Shown: positions 1 through 6,863 of the stretch, in pieces
Layout: each line of letters starts with the position of its first letter
How positions within the stretch are numbered: the stretch's first letter is position 1
Made by a program: the position numbers and the translations under genes
The notes under the pieces: model-generated
Seen by the model: only the letters and a program-made list of their open reading frames with translations
Told to the model about the DNA's origin: nothing
Database searches by the model: none
Assembly: GCA_016880595.1 (NCBI GenBank)
Contig: JAEHDC010000057.1
Span: 1-20,268 of the forward strand
Length of the DNA: 20,268 nt
Direction: 5' to 3'
From: Candidatus Saccharimonadota bacterium
GTDB taxonomy: Bacteria; Patescibacteriota; Saccharimonadia; Saccharimonadales; EFPC-124

Positions 1-27
1 GCTGCGGCATATGACGCAAAATAGGAC

Positions 28-188
28 TTAGCCGTCAAGCGCCTCCTGTAATGATTCTGGCGTATCAGGATTGATTGCGTCGAAGTATTCAGGTAATGCA
101 TTTTTTCTAGATATTCGCGTGCATAGTCTGCTCGCAGATCATCATCTGTGCAAGGTCCTCTTTGTATGAGCCTTTTTGGCTTGACCAC
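28..188 (-). pseudogene. Possible small ORF downstream of CYTH gene, frameshifted at an A6 run
   Basis: On the minus strand a GTG at 186-188 opens a frame that overlaps the last ~45 bases of the CYTH gene and reads an acidic, natural-looking segment (DDDLRADYAREYLEK). At the homopolymer T6 on the plus strand (101-106, A6 in the mRNA) the sensible reading moves to another frame, which continues as an acidic tail (LPEYFDAINPDTPESLQEAL) and stops at TAA 28-30. One extra A in the run would join the halves. Without it the frame stays open to the window edge but becomes basic and unlike protein. I do not recognise the product. It could be a decayed gene, a homopolymer sequencing error, a slippage site or chance. 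Confidence 0.3.
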
Positions 189-783
189 TGTCCATTATCC
201 TAACTTTGTCGAGTTCTTCCGGGACAGGCTGGAAGGTTATAATCTCCCAGGCATTAACTTCCTCAGCCGTTATATCATAATATAATTGATAAACTGTTGC
301 AACGCTGCCATGCAATGCGTTCGACCAATCAAGGTCGAGCCTACTGGCAGCAGTTTTTACTGCTTCTTCTGATGGGCCTTCTAATTCAACAAAAGGCGGT
401 ATCCACGGCCAAGTATCAATCGTAACTTCCACTTCATCAAGTAGCCAGCTCTCACGTTTTGTTTCTTGATAAGATTTTTGAGCTACACCCAAAGCTTCCA
501 AGAACGCATGCGCGGTATTAAAATCATCAACAGCAATATTAACTTCAACCGTGCCATGCAAGCTGTCATCTTTATTTTGCTTGTAACTCATGGTAACTTT
601 ACCTCCTTCGTCTCTGACCCGTACCCAAGCGAAAGCACTTTCTAATTTCCCATCTGGAAAATCATAATTGCGGCGACGCATTATACGCTCCGGGTGCACT
701 AATTTGGCGCCAAGCTCTTCAAGTTTGCCGCGCAATAATTCTACGTTAATATCCGTAAATTTTGCTTCGATTTCGGTTTGCAT
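142..783 (-). CDS. CYTH domain protein (class IV adenylate cyclase / triphosphatase-like)
   Basis: The protein opens with MQTEIEAKF, the ExExK signature of the CYTH superfamily (E4, E6, K8), whose members bind triphosphates in a beta-tunnel with divalent metal. Later matches are YDFPDG, the basic strand WVRVRDEGG, SYKQNK, an acidic strand in EVEVTIDTWPW and FVELEGPS, the usual order of charged tunnel strands. Family members are class IV adenylate cyclases, thiamine triphosphatases or inorganic triphosphatases; the substrate cannot be told here. A TTG at 793-795 would add four residues, but the signature normally lies at the extreme N-terminus, so I prefer ATG 781-783 (213 aa). The C-terminal ~20 residues are basic and unconvincing, so the end may be altered by the nearby frame problem. 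It has its own promoter and stands alone. Confidence 0.8.
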   Translation of the reverse strand: MQTEIEAKFTDINVELLRGKLEELGAKLVHPERIMRRRNYDFPDGKLESAFAWVRVRDEGGKVTMSYKQNKDDSLHGTVEVNIAVDDFNTAHAFLEALGVAQKSYQETKRESWLLDEVEVTIDTWPWIPPFVELEGPSEEAVKTAASRLDLDWSNALHGSVATVYQLYYDITAEEVNAWEIITFQPVPEELDKVRIMDSGQAKKAHTKRTLHR

Positions 784-815
784 ATAATTTGTCAATCCAC
801 TTATTGTTGGTATAA

Positions 816-844
816 ATTATAGCATAAAAAGTTTAAACGAGCAA
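816..844 (-). promoter_or_regulatory. Extended -10 promoter for the CYTH gene
   Basis: Read on the minus strand, TTGCTC (839-844) lies 17 nt before TATAAT (816-821). TGC immediately precedes the -10, giving an extended -10. Transcription would start near 809, leaving a leader of about 26 nt before ATG 783. Confidence 0.6.
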
Positions 845-882
845 CTTTATCGTATCAACCCACCACCTTTGCAACCTAAAAA

Positions 883-932
883 GTAGGCGTCCTAAACTGT
901 AAGAGCATTACATCTAACAGAGAGGAGCCTAC
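883..932 (+). promoter_or_regulatory. Hairpin covering the ribosome binding site of the transposase
   Basis: GTAGGC (883-888) pairs with GCCTAC (927-932), and TCCT (890-893) pairs with AGGA (923-926), with one bulged G and a 29-nt loop. The second arm contains the Shine-Dalgarno AGGAG (923-927) just before ATG 935. Folding would hide the binding site, a known way for insertion sequences to block translation of read-through transcripts. The arms may also be part of the element's end. Confidence 0.5.
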
Positions 933-934
933 CT

Positions 935-1339
935 ATGGCCTATTCTACCAACCCTAACCTGCCTAAGGCAAGAACTTTTGCTATGCAAATGCTAATCCGC
1001 GAAGGTCTACCATTGCAAGTGGTGGCCAACCGTTGTGGCGTTCACCGTAGTACCATTTGGCGATGGAAGCAAAGATGGGACGTCTTGAACCAAAACGTTC
1101 AGCTCACCAACGACAACCGACCAAACCGGTCGCAGGGGTACCGAACGTCCGTTTCCGACTTTCGGCTCGCTGCTTGCACGTGGCGCATACCAACACTTGT
1201 TTCCCGACCGCGCACCAGTCCATCCGCTCTCAGCCAAGAGATTGTTACTCAGGTCTTGGCAGTACGCGCACAGCTAAAACGCGTGTTGGGGTGGCTATAA
1301 TGGCGCGCAACGCAATTTAGCAGTATTCTAAAAGCATGA
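935..1339 (+). pseudogene. Remnant of an IS481-like transposase (N-terminal HTH only)
   Basis: The first ~60 codons encode a helix-turn-helix of the IS481/IS3-type transposase N-terminus (LPLQVVANRCGVHRSTIWRW), followed by NDNRPNR and a segment (FRLAACTWRIPT) that I recall from transposases of this group. The frame meets TAA at 1298-1300. Reading on in the same frame gives a short stretch (WRATQFSSILKA) ending at TGA 1337-1339. The whole DDE integrase core, normally another 200 residues or more, is absent, so the gene is decayed. The TGA overlaps the start of the next ORF. No right inverted repeat or target duplication was found. The start is ATG 935 with AGGAG 8 nt upstream. Confidence 0.7.
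1296..1301 (+). promoter_or_regulatory. Possible -10 box for the 216-aa gene, inside the transposase remnant
   Basis: A perfect TATAAT lies 34 nt before ATG 1336. No good -35 is seen. A second, weaker hexamer TATTCT (1324-1329) sits exactly 6 nt before the ATG and would give a leaderless transcript. Either would mean the downstream gene is driven from sequence within the dead element. Confidence 0.35.
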
Positions 1340-1986
1340 CACGAGCCGCAGAGCGTGAACTAAGACACATTGTCCGACGATCTGAAAGTGGGTACATTAC
1401 AGCAATTGAAGCAGCTGAACAGGCGTTTGCTTTGGGTTATCTTGCCATTGGCACAGCCATTCCAAAAGAAGTCTATTTTCCCGGCATAGTTATGACAGCT
1501 AGAACCGGAGAGGAGCTTGGTGTTTGGCATCCAATGCTAACTAATGAACGCGGTGGAACCATTCCTGTTGTTATGGCTGGCCGAGTTGCAAAGCTTGCGG
1601 TATGGGCTGCCTTTGGTGGTGATGCCAATGAGACTATGCAGCGCCAATGTCGTGGTTGTTCCCTTCTTCCTGAAGGTAGAATATACGACCTTGGCACGCA
1701 CGGTTGGCGATACCGTAAAGAGGTCGACAACTTTGAACTGCATGGTCATCCCGATCTAGTTAACGTTGGATGGAGAGGCTTGGCTGGGGCAAAATTAGGA
1801 GCCATAGATTTTGTAAGTGATGATGGCAACTTTAAAATAGCAGTCCCTGATGAGCCGGGACAGTTTGGTTCGACAACTTGGCACGAAACGGTTGCAACTA
1901 TACCGGTTTGCTATGGAGATGTCCAGGCGGAGCTCAGTAATGTCTTGACCGCACTTCATAATTACGCGCCTCTGAGCGGTGAGTGA
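1336..1986 (+). CDS. Hypothetical protein, 216 aa
   Basis: I do not recognise a family. The protein starts MTRAAERELRHIVRR, has no signal peptide or membrane segment, and looks soluble and globular with many Gly, Trp and His residues. A CRGC motif (QCRGCSLLPEGR) in the middle could bind metal or form a disulphide. There is no Shine-Dalgarno site before ATG 1336. The start overlaps the TGA that ends the transposase remnant, and a hairpin follows the stop. Amino-acid composition is normal throughout, which supports a real gene. It may be cargo or a survivor next to a dead mobile element; that is inference from position only. Confidence 0.6.
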   Translation: MTRAAERELRHIVRRSESGYITAIEAAEQAFALGYLAIGTAIPKEVYFPGIVMTARTGEELGVWHPMLTNERGGTIPVVMAGRVAKLAVWAAFGGDANETMQRQCRGCSLLPEGRIYDLGTHGWRYRKEVDNFELHGHPDLVNVGWRGLAGAKLGAIDFVSDDGNFKIAVPDEPGQFGSTTWHETVATIPVCYGDVQAELSNVLTALHNYAPLSGE

Positions 1987-1997
1987 TCAAATCTATA

Positions 1998-2025
1998 TGA
2001 CCCGTCCAGTAGTTTGGGCGGGTCA
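1998..2025. terminator. GC-rich hairpin after the 216-aa gene
   Basis: TGACCCGTCC (1998-2007) pairs with GGGCGGGTCA (2016-2025) over 10 bp including one U-G pair on the plus-strand RNA, with an 8-nt loop. No U-tract follows. It lies 11 nt after the TGA of the upstream gene and about 60 nt past the end of the convergent hydrolase gene. Confidence 0.5.
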
Positions 2026-2085
2026 CAAATCTAAGCTCTTTGGGCTAGAAATTTAGTATGGCTATTTCCAGTTTAAACAGATGAA

Positions 2086-2688
2086 CTACCGCAATCCTAA
2101 GATTGCATCATATTTTGCGTAAATCTGTTTTTGGAGTTCAGGCACATTTGGATTGCCCCAGTCGTGCATCCATTCGGAAGTAATTGTCTCCCAAGTAATG
2201 GGGATGACGCCAGCTTGCAGCATTCTTTTTACGCCGTAATTGTGCGCATCCTTGGTGGAATCACCAGCGGCGTCAATTAAACCGTAGACTTCCATACCTT
2301 CGCGCAGCGCATGAAGGGTTGTAAAAGCAAAACACATGCTTGTCCATAATCCGGAAATTACAATTTTATTACGGCCAGCAGCTTTGACTGCGGCAAGTAC
2401 TTGCTCGTCCTCAAGTGCATCAAAAGCTGGCACTTTGCGCGGAATTGCTTTTTGCCCGGGGAACAGATCCATAATTTCTTTTATAAACTCACCATTGCCT
2501 TCTGGGTGAATTGATGTTAGTACGGTCGGCACTTTTAAGATACTGGCCGCGGTCGCAACCGCAACTGCGCTGTTGTGGATTAATGTTCGATTGCCCGAAC
2601 CAACTCCTTTAAACATAGCTGGCTGGTAATCCACTAAAAGCAGTACGCTATTTTTAGGTGTTAAAAGTTGTAATTTGGAGTCATGCAT
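2086..2688 (-). CDS. Isochorismatase-family cysteine hydrolase (YcaC-like)
   Basis: This soluble 200-aa protein has the three catalytic positions of the isochorismatase-like hydrolase fold: Asp20 in LLLVDYQ, Lys85 in IPRKVPAFDA and the nucleophile Cys119 in SGLWTSMCFAFTTLHAL. The GLWT-x-x-C-x-AF pattern and the length match the YcaC group, whose physiological substrates are mostly unknown, rather than true isochorismatases or nicotinamidases. Start ATG 2688 is preceded by a purine-rich GGAAGAGGG Shine-Dalgarno site. It is monocistronic, convergent with the 216-aa gene and divergent from the histidine kinase. The substrate cannot be inferred from context. Confidence 0.9.
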   Translation of the reverse strand: MHDSKLQLLTPKNSVLLLVDYQPAMFKGVGSGNRTLIHNSAVAVATAASILKVPTVLTSIHPEGNGEFIKEIMDLFPGQKAIPRKVPAFDALEDEQVLAAVKAAGRNKIVISGLWTSMCFAFTTLHALREGMEVYGLIDAAGDSTKDAHNYGVKRMLQAGVIPITWETITSEWMHDWGNPNVPELQKQIYAKYDAILGLR

Positions 2689-2737
2689 AAACCCTCTTCC
2701 CTTCTTTATATTAATTTACAAGCTAAACATTCTAACT

Positions 2738-2743
2738 ATTATA
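2738..2743 (-). promoter_or_regulatory. -10 box of the hydrolase gene
   Basis: TATAAT on the minus strand, about 50 nt upstream of ATG 2688. A convincing -35 at normal spacing is not visible. Confidence 0.4.
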
Positions 2744-2815
2744 ATGCTATAGATTTTTCGCAATGTAAATGCTTCTCGTAGTTCAGGCGCGATAATATTT
2801 TAAACCGGACTATCG

Positions 2816-2845
2816 TTGGCTTTTTGCATTGTGCGCAGCTATAAA
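2816..2845 (+). promoter_or_regulatory. Promoter of the histidine kinase operon
   Basis: TTGGCT (2816-2821), an 18-nt spacer and TATAAA (2840-2845). The predicted start near 2852 leaves a ~13-nt leader before ATG 2865. A TTG at 2829 falls inside the spacer, which argues against it as the translation start. Confidence 0.5.
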
Positions 2846-2864
2846 ATTTACTATTATTAAGTTA

Positions 2865-5800
2865 ATGGTTAACTGGCTAAAAGGTTTGAAACGGTTGCAT
2901 TTAAGGCTAACCAAAAGTGCATGGAGGACGGCTGGATACGTAGTCGCAGGGTTTTTGATGGCCTTCATAGCGGTTTGGATTTCTGTTTTAATACCAATTT
3001 TGTCAAATAAAGATCCCGGCCTGCAAGCTAATTTAATTACTAGTGTCAGCATTTATGATGCAAGGTTAGGCAGTTTTGGCTCAGCGGTAACTTTGCCATC
3101 AATAATAACGTATAAAACTAGCGCCAATGGCAATTTGTATGATGTTAATGCAGAGTTGGTTACAGATGGCGACAGTACAATTTCAAAATGGCAATCAAAT
3201 TATGCTTATCAGGTTAACTCTCGAACTAATGAAATACAGGGCCGGGACGGTTTTTTGTATGGTCGCGCAGCAAGTAGCAGTACAGAAGATTACGTCTTTT
3301 GGCATCCTAAATATGATTTTGCCTTGAACATGAGTTTTGCTGCATCAGAAACGGTTCAAGGCATAAAAACTAATTGCTTCCAAGCTACTTATGACCAGAA
3401 TGTAACTCAACAGCTGCGTGATTCCGAAGGTTATACCGGAGCCAATGACGTTGTTTCAAAAGGCGCTGTTACGGTTTGGATTGAGCCTGTAACTGGTAAT
3501 TTAATTAATTTTAAAAATAGCGAAGAACTTTATTATTATGATCCGCAAACAGGGGCGGAGCTAGCTCCATGGAAAAAGATAGCAAGCAATTTTGAGTCTA
3601 GTTCGGTGGCTAGTCTGTCGGCAAAAACTCAGTCGCAAATAACTATTTTGACAGTCGTTAACACTTGGGTCTTGGCAATATTGACATTAATCTTAATAGC
3701 AATTTTGTCTTTTATTGTTGGTGATTTTTTTGCCGGACATAAGAATCTTAGAATTGAAAGAATCTCCGCTAGCATGTTTTCTGTGGTGATTCTGTTGTGC
3801 CCAATAATTATTGTAGGCGGTTTGTTGGTCGACCTTAACCAGGTAATGTTAGTTAATAACGTGTTGGTGACAAAGCCTGCTGCTGCGATTTTACTTCTTA
3901 TTTTGACGGTTCTTGCGGTGTTTCTGGCATATGCAAATGGGTTAAGTCGTTTTGTTAAAACCATTTTACTGTTAACTCTTGCAGTGTTTTGGGCGGGTGG
4001 AATCTTCTATTTGTCCGGCGGTGGGGACATTGAGACGACTGGCGCTGATTCAATTTGCTTTACGCTTTTGTGTTTGGCGCTCGGGCTTGCAATTATAAAT
4101 TCCACTAAAAAAGCGCCAATAATTATATTTAGGATTTTAATTGCGTCAGTAGCTATTTTGGGGTTATGCTCTGAATTATCTGTGCCATTTAGATCTGAAC
4201 TATCAAATTTTGTGCCGTGGTTGATAAATATGCCAATGCCAACAGCTTTATTGTTTATACTTTTGTCTGTGGCAATTTTTCGTTCATGCTACAAAAATGC
4301 TAAAAATCCACTAAACTTGATGTCAATGCCAACAAGGGCGGCGGTAGTAGTGACTTGCCTGGTGATCTTGTTGACCGGCTTTATTTGGAGTACTTCTAGG
4401 AACATTACTAACCAGAATACTCAGCGAGCATTTGAAGACGACACAAATGAGATAACTAATCTTATAGATAAGGGCTTTAATTCGCAAATTATAGCCTTGG
4501 AGTCTGGCGCTGGGCTTTTTAATGCTTCGGAAGATGTTACCCGATTGGAATGGAACGAGTTCTTTAGTAGCTTGCACCCACTGGAGAACCTTTCTGGAGT
4601 TGAAGGTGTTGGCTTTGGAAGAGTTGCAACAACGCAGGAACAGCTTGGCCAAATTGAACAAGGGTTGCGGGACGCAAATTATGAATACACAACTATTTAT
4701 CCGCAAGAGCCAACGCGTGACACATACGTAATAGTCGACTATGTTGAGCCGTACGAACAAAATAAAACTGCATTTGGCTATGATATGTATTCAAACGCTC
4801 AACGCCGTGAAGCTATGGATGCAGCTCGCGATACCGGCGAAGTAACTATGAGCAGTAAGATTTTTTTGATCATTGACCCTAGCAATCCGCAGCCTAGCTT
4901 TCAGATGTATGCACCAGTTTACAAAAAAGGTACTGAGTTTGATACATTAGAGCAGCGTCGCGAAGGTATAATTGGCTACGTTTTTAGTTTAGTGCGTATT
5001 GCCGATTTTATGAAATATAGTCTAGGCGATCAATACAGTGATATTGGAATTGCTATTTATGATAGCTCAAACTTGGACGACACCACCGAAGTAAACTTTA
5101 TGTATAGCTCCACTGGCAGTTCAAACTTTGACGACTCAAAATACTCTAGCTCCATAATTTATACAGCGGCAAACCATAGCTGGGTAATAAAATATGGCAG
5201 CTTGCCGAGTTACGGATCCAGCAGTGTGACGAACTATTCTTTATATGTTTTAATTAGCGGCTTTGTGCTAAGCTTCGTTGTTGGGGTGACTACTTATGGC
5301 CTTTACGGCTCTCGTCAGCGCGCTATGAGGCTAGCAACATCAATCACCAGCAGCTTGCGAAGCGAGCGCAATCAGGCCGTAAGACTCAAAAAAGAAGATG
5401 AGGCAATCTTACTAAGCATGGGTCAAGGAATGCTCTTCTTTGACAATCAAAGTATAATTCGTCAATCTAATTCCAGGTTGTTTGATATCACAGGATACTC
5501 AAAATCTGAGTATTTGGGTCATAAGCTTTCAGAGGTTCTAAAGATTGTTGAGGAAAACGATGGGGTGCGCCCTGCTAGCGATTTGGTTATACAAGGCGTT
5601 AGCAAAGCGCGCAAAAGTGCCAATTTTGAGCGTATTATAATGTGCAAAGACGGCAGTACCGTCCCTGTAGTAGTTGACCTCTCCCCTGTTTTTGTGGGGT
5701 CTAGGTCAATTGGCGTGGTTGCAATAATAACAGATATGTCTAAACAGCGTCAGTTTGACGAAGCAAAAAATATGTTCTTAATGCTGGCAACTCACCAGAT

Positions 5801-6473
5801 TAAAACACCAGCTACTGCTATAAAATGGTATTCTGAAATGCTCCTAGAAAAAGAGGATCTTTCTGCAAATAACAAAAAGCTAGCGATGCTAATTGATAGT
5901 AGCGTAAAACATATGATGTACATTATGGATAACCTACTTGACGTTTCAAGCATTGAAACCGGACAACTAAAACTAAACCTTAAGCATGCTGATTTAGAGC
6001 AGATTATCAAGCAGGTTATAGATGATTTTAAGATTCAAATTGCGTCAAAAAAGCAAATTGTTAAATTTAGCTGCGTTGATAATCTTTCATTGGTTGCAAC
6101 AGATAAGCAATTAATTACCCAGGTTTTTGCTAATTTAATTAACAATGCCATAAAATATTCTCCAGATGGTAGTGAGGTTGATGTAAATATAACTCAAGAT
6201 CTTAACGATGTTATTGTAACTGTAAAAGATCGAGGTATGGGAATCCCAAAGGCGCAACATGCAGAAGTTTTTAAAAAGTTTTTCCGAGCGCAAAATGCAG
6301 CAAGGCAAGAATCAAGCGGTAATGGCCTGGGATTGTTTTTGGTCAAAGCCGTTGTTGAGGCCAGCGATGGCAAGGTATCTTTTGTAAGCGAGGAGGATAA
6401 AGGCTCAACATTTACAGTAACTCTACCCCGACATACCGAAGAAAAGCAAGTTGGTTTAAAAATTAACAAGTAA
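2865..6473 (+). CDS. Membrane histidine kinase with DUF3068-like, CHASE and PAS domains
   Basis: The 1202-aa protein reads, in order: a TM helix (about 23-47); an outside domain to about 255 resembling DUF3068 (actinobacterial PorA family; VFWHPKYD, VQGIKTNCFQATY, AVTVWIEPVTGNLINF); seven to eight TM helices (258-511); an extracytoplasmic CHASE domain (about 513-750, GVEGVGFGRV, FQMYAPVYK); a TM helix (about 793-816); PAS (about 848-962); HisKA with phosphoacceptor His977 in HQIKTP; and HATPase with N box NLINNAIKYSP, G1 DRGMGIP and G2 GNGLGL. All catalytic boxes are intact. ATG 2865 is preferred over TTG 2829, which lies inside the likely promoter. The receiver gene follows after 18 bp. The fused porin-like domain is unusual. 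The ligand is unknown; CHASE domains sense small extracellular molecules. Confidence 0.9.
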   Translation: MVNWLKGLKRLHLRLTKSAWRTAGYVVAGFLMAFIAVWISVLIPILSNKDPGLQANLITSVSIYDARLGSFGSAVTLPSIITYKTSANGNLYDVNAELVTDGDSTISKWQSNYAYQVNSRTNEIQGRDGFLYGRAASSSTEDYVFWHPKYDFALNMSFAASETVQGIKTNCFQATYDQNVTQQLRDSEGYTGANDVVSKGAVTVWIEPVTGNLINFKNSEELYYYDPQTGAELAPWKKIASNFESSSVASLSAKTQSQITILTVVNTWVLAILTLILIAILSFIVGDFFAGHKNLRIERISASMFSVVILLCPIIIVGGLLVDLNQVMLVNNVLVTKPAAAILLLILTVLAVFLAYANGLSRFVKTILLLTLAVFWAGGIFYLSGGGDIETTGADSICFTLLCLALGLAIINSTKKAPIIIFRILIASVAILGLCSELSVPFRSELSNFVPWLINMPMPTALLFILLSVAIFRSCYKNAKNPLNLMSMPTRAAVVVTCLVILLTGFIWSTSRNITNQNTQRAFEDDTNEITNLIDKGFNSQIIALESGAGLFNASEDVTRLEWNEFFSSLHPLENLSGVEGVGFGRVATTQEQLGQIEQGLRDANYEYTTIYPQEPTRDTYVIVDYVEPYEQNKTAFGYDMYSNAQRREAMDAARDTGEVTMSSKIFLIIDPSNPQPSFQMYAPVYKKGTEFDTLEQRREGIIGYVFSLVRIADFMKYSLGDQYSDIGIAIYDSSNLDDTTEVNFMYSSTGSSNFDDSKYSSSIIYTAANHSWVIKYGSLPSYGSSSVTNYSLYVLISGFVLSFVVGVTTYGLYGSRQRAMRLATSITSSLRSERNQAVRLKKEDEAILLSMGQGMLFFDNQSIIRQSNSRLFDITGYSKSEYLGHKLSEVLKIVEENDGVRPASDLVIQGVSKARKSANFERIIMCKDGSTVPVVVDLSPVFVGSRSIGVVAIITDMSKQRQFDEAKNMFLMLATHQIKTPATAIKWYSEMLLEKEDLSANNKKLAMLIDSSVKHMMYIMDNLLDVSSIETGQLKLNLKHADLEQIIKQVIDDFKIQIASKKQIVKFSCVDNLSLVATDKQLITQVFANLINNAIKYSPDGSEVDVNITQDLNDVIVTVKDRGMGIPKAQHAEVFKKFFRAQNAARQESSGNGLGLFLVKAVVEASDGKVSFVSEEDKGSTFTVTLPRHTEEKQVGLKINK

Positions 6474-6491
6474 GGATGGTATATTAATATT

Positions 6492-6863
6492 ATGAAGCAT
6501 AATAAAAAAATTCTAATCGTCGAGGATGACGCTTTTTTGGTGGATGCCTACAAAGTAAAATTAGCCAGCATGCCGTGGAAAATAATTACCACAACCAACG
6601 GCGATGCGGCATATGACATCACTGTTAAAGAAAAACCAAACCTAATAATTCTTGATTTATTAATTGAAGGATTGACTGGCCTGGAAGTTCTGCGCAAGCT
6701 CCGCTCTTCTCCAGCTACAAAAGACGTTCCAATAATTGTAGCCACTAATGTGAACCAGGATGAATCTGTTAATAAGGCTAAAGAGTTGGGCGCAAATGAT
6801 TATTTTATAAAAAGCAATATTAGTATTGGCGATTTAGTTAAAAAGTGCCAAGATTATTTGTAG
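6492..6863 (+). CDS. Stand-alone receiver-domain response regulator
   Basis: The 123-aa protein is a complete CheY-like receiver with no output domain. The acidic pocket is Asp12-Asp13 in IVEDD, the phosphoacceptor is Asp55 in LIILDLL, the switch Thr is Thr85 in VATN, and the conserved Lys is Lys107 in DYFIKSN. It sits 18 bp after the histidine kinase on the same strand, so it is almost certainly its partner. Without a DNA-binding or enzymatic output it probably acts by protein contact or as a relay step. The Shine-Dalgarno candidate AGGATGG is about 14 nt away, a long spacing. Its TAG directly abuts the stop of the convergent GT2 gene, leaving no room for a terminator. Confidence 0.9.
   Translation: MKHNKKILIVEDDAFLVDAYKVKLASMPWKIITTTNGDAAYDITVKEKPNLIILDLLIEGLTGLEVLRKLRSSPATKDVPIIVATNVNQDESVNKAKELGANDYFIKSNISIGDLVKKCQDYL

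Noticed and set aside
1007..1320. Alternative ORFs of 76 and 87 aa on both strands over the transposase remnant
   Set aside because: They overlap the clear HTH-coding frame and have no family features or start signals; they are shadows of the decayed gene.
4323..4760. A 145-aa minus-strand ORF inside the histidine kinase
   Set aside because: It lies fully inside the CHASE-coding region, whose plus-strand product has strong family motifs; no ribosome binding site or domain is seen.
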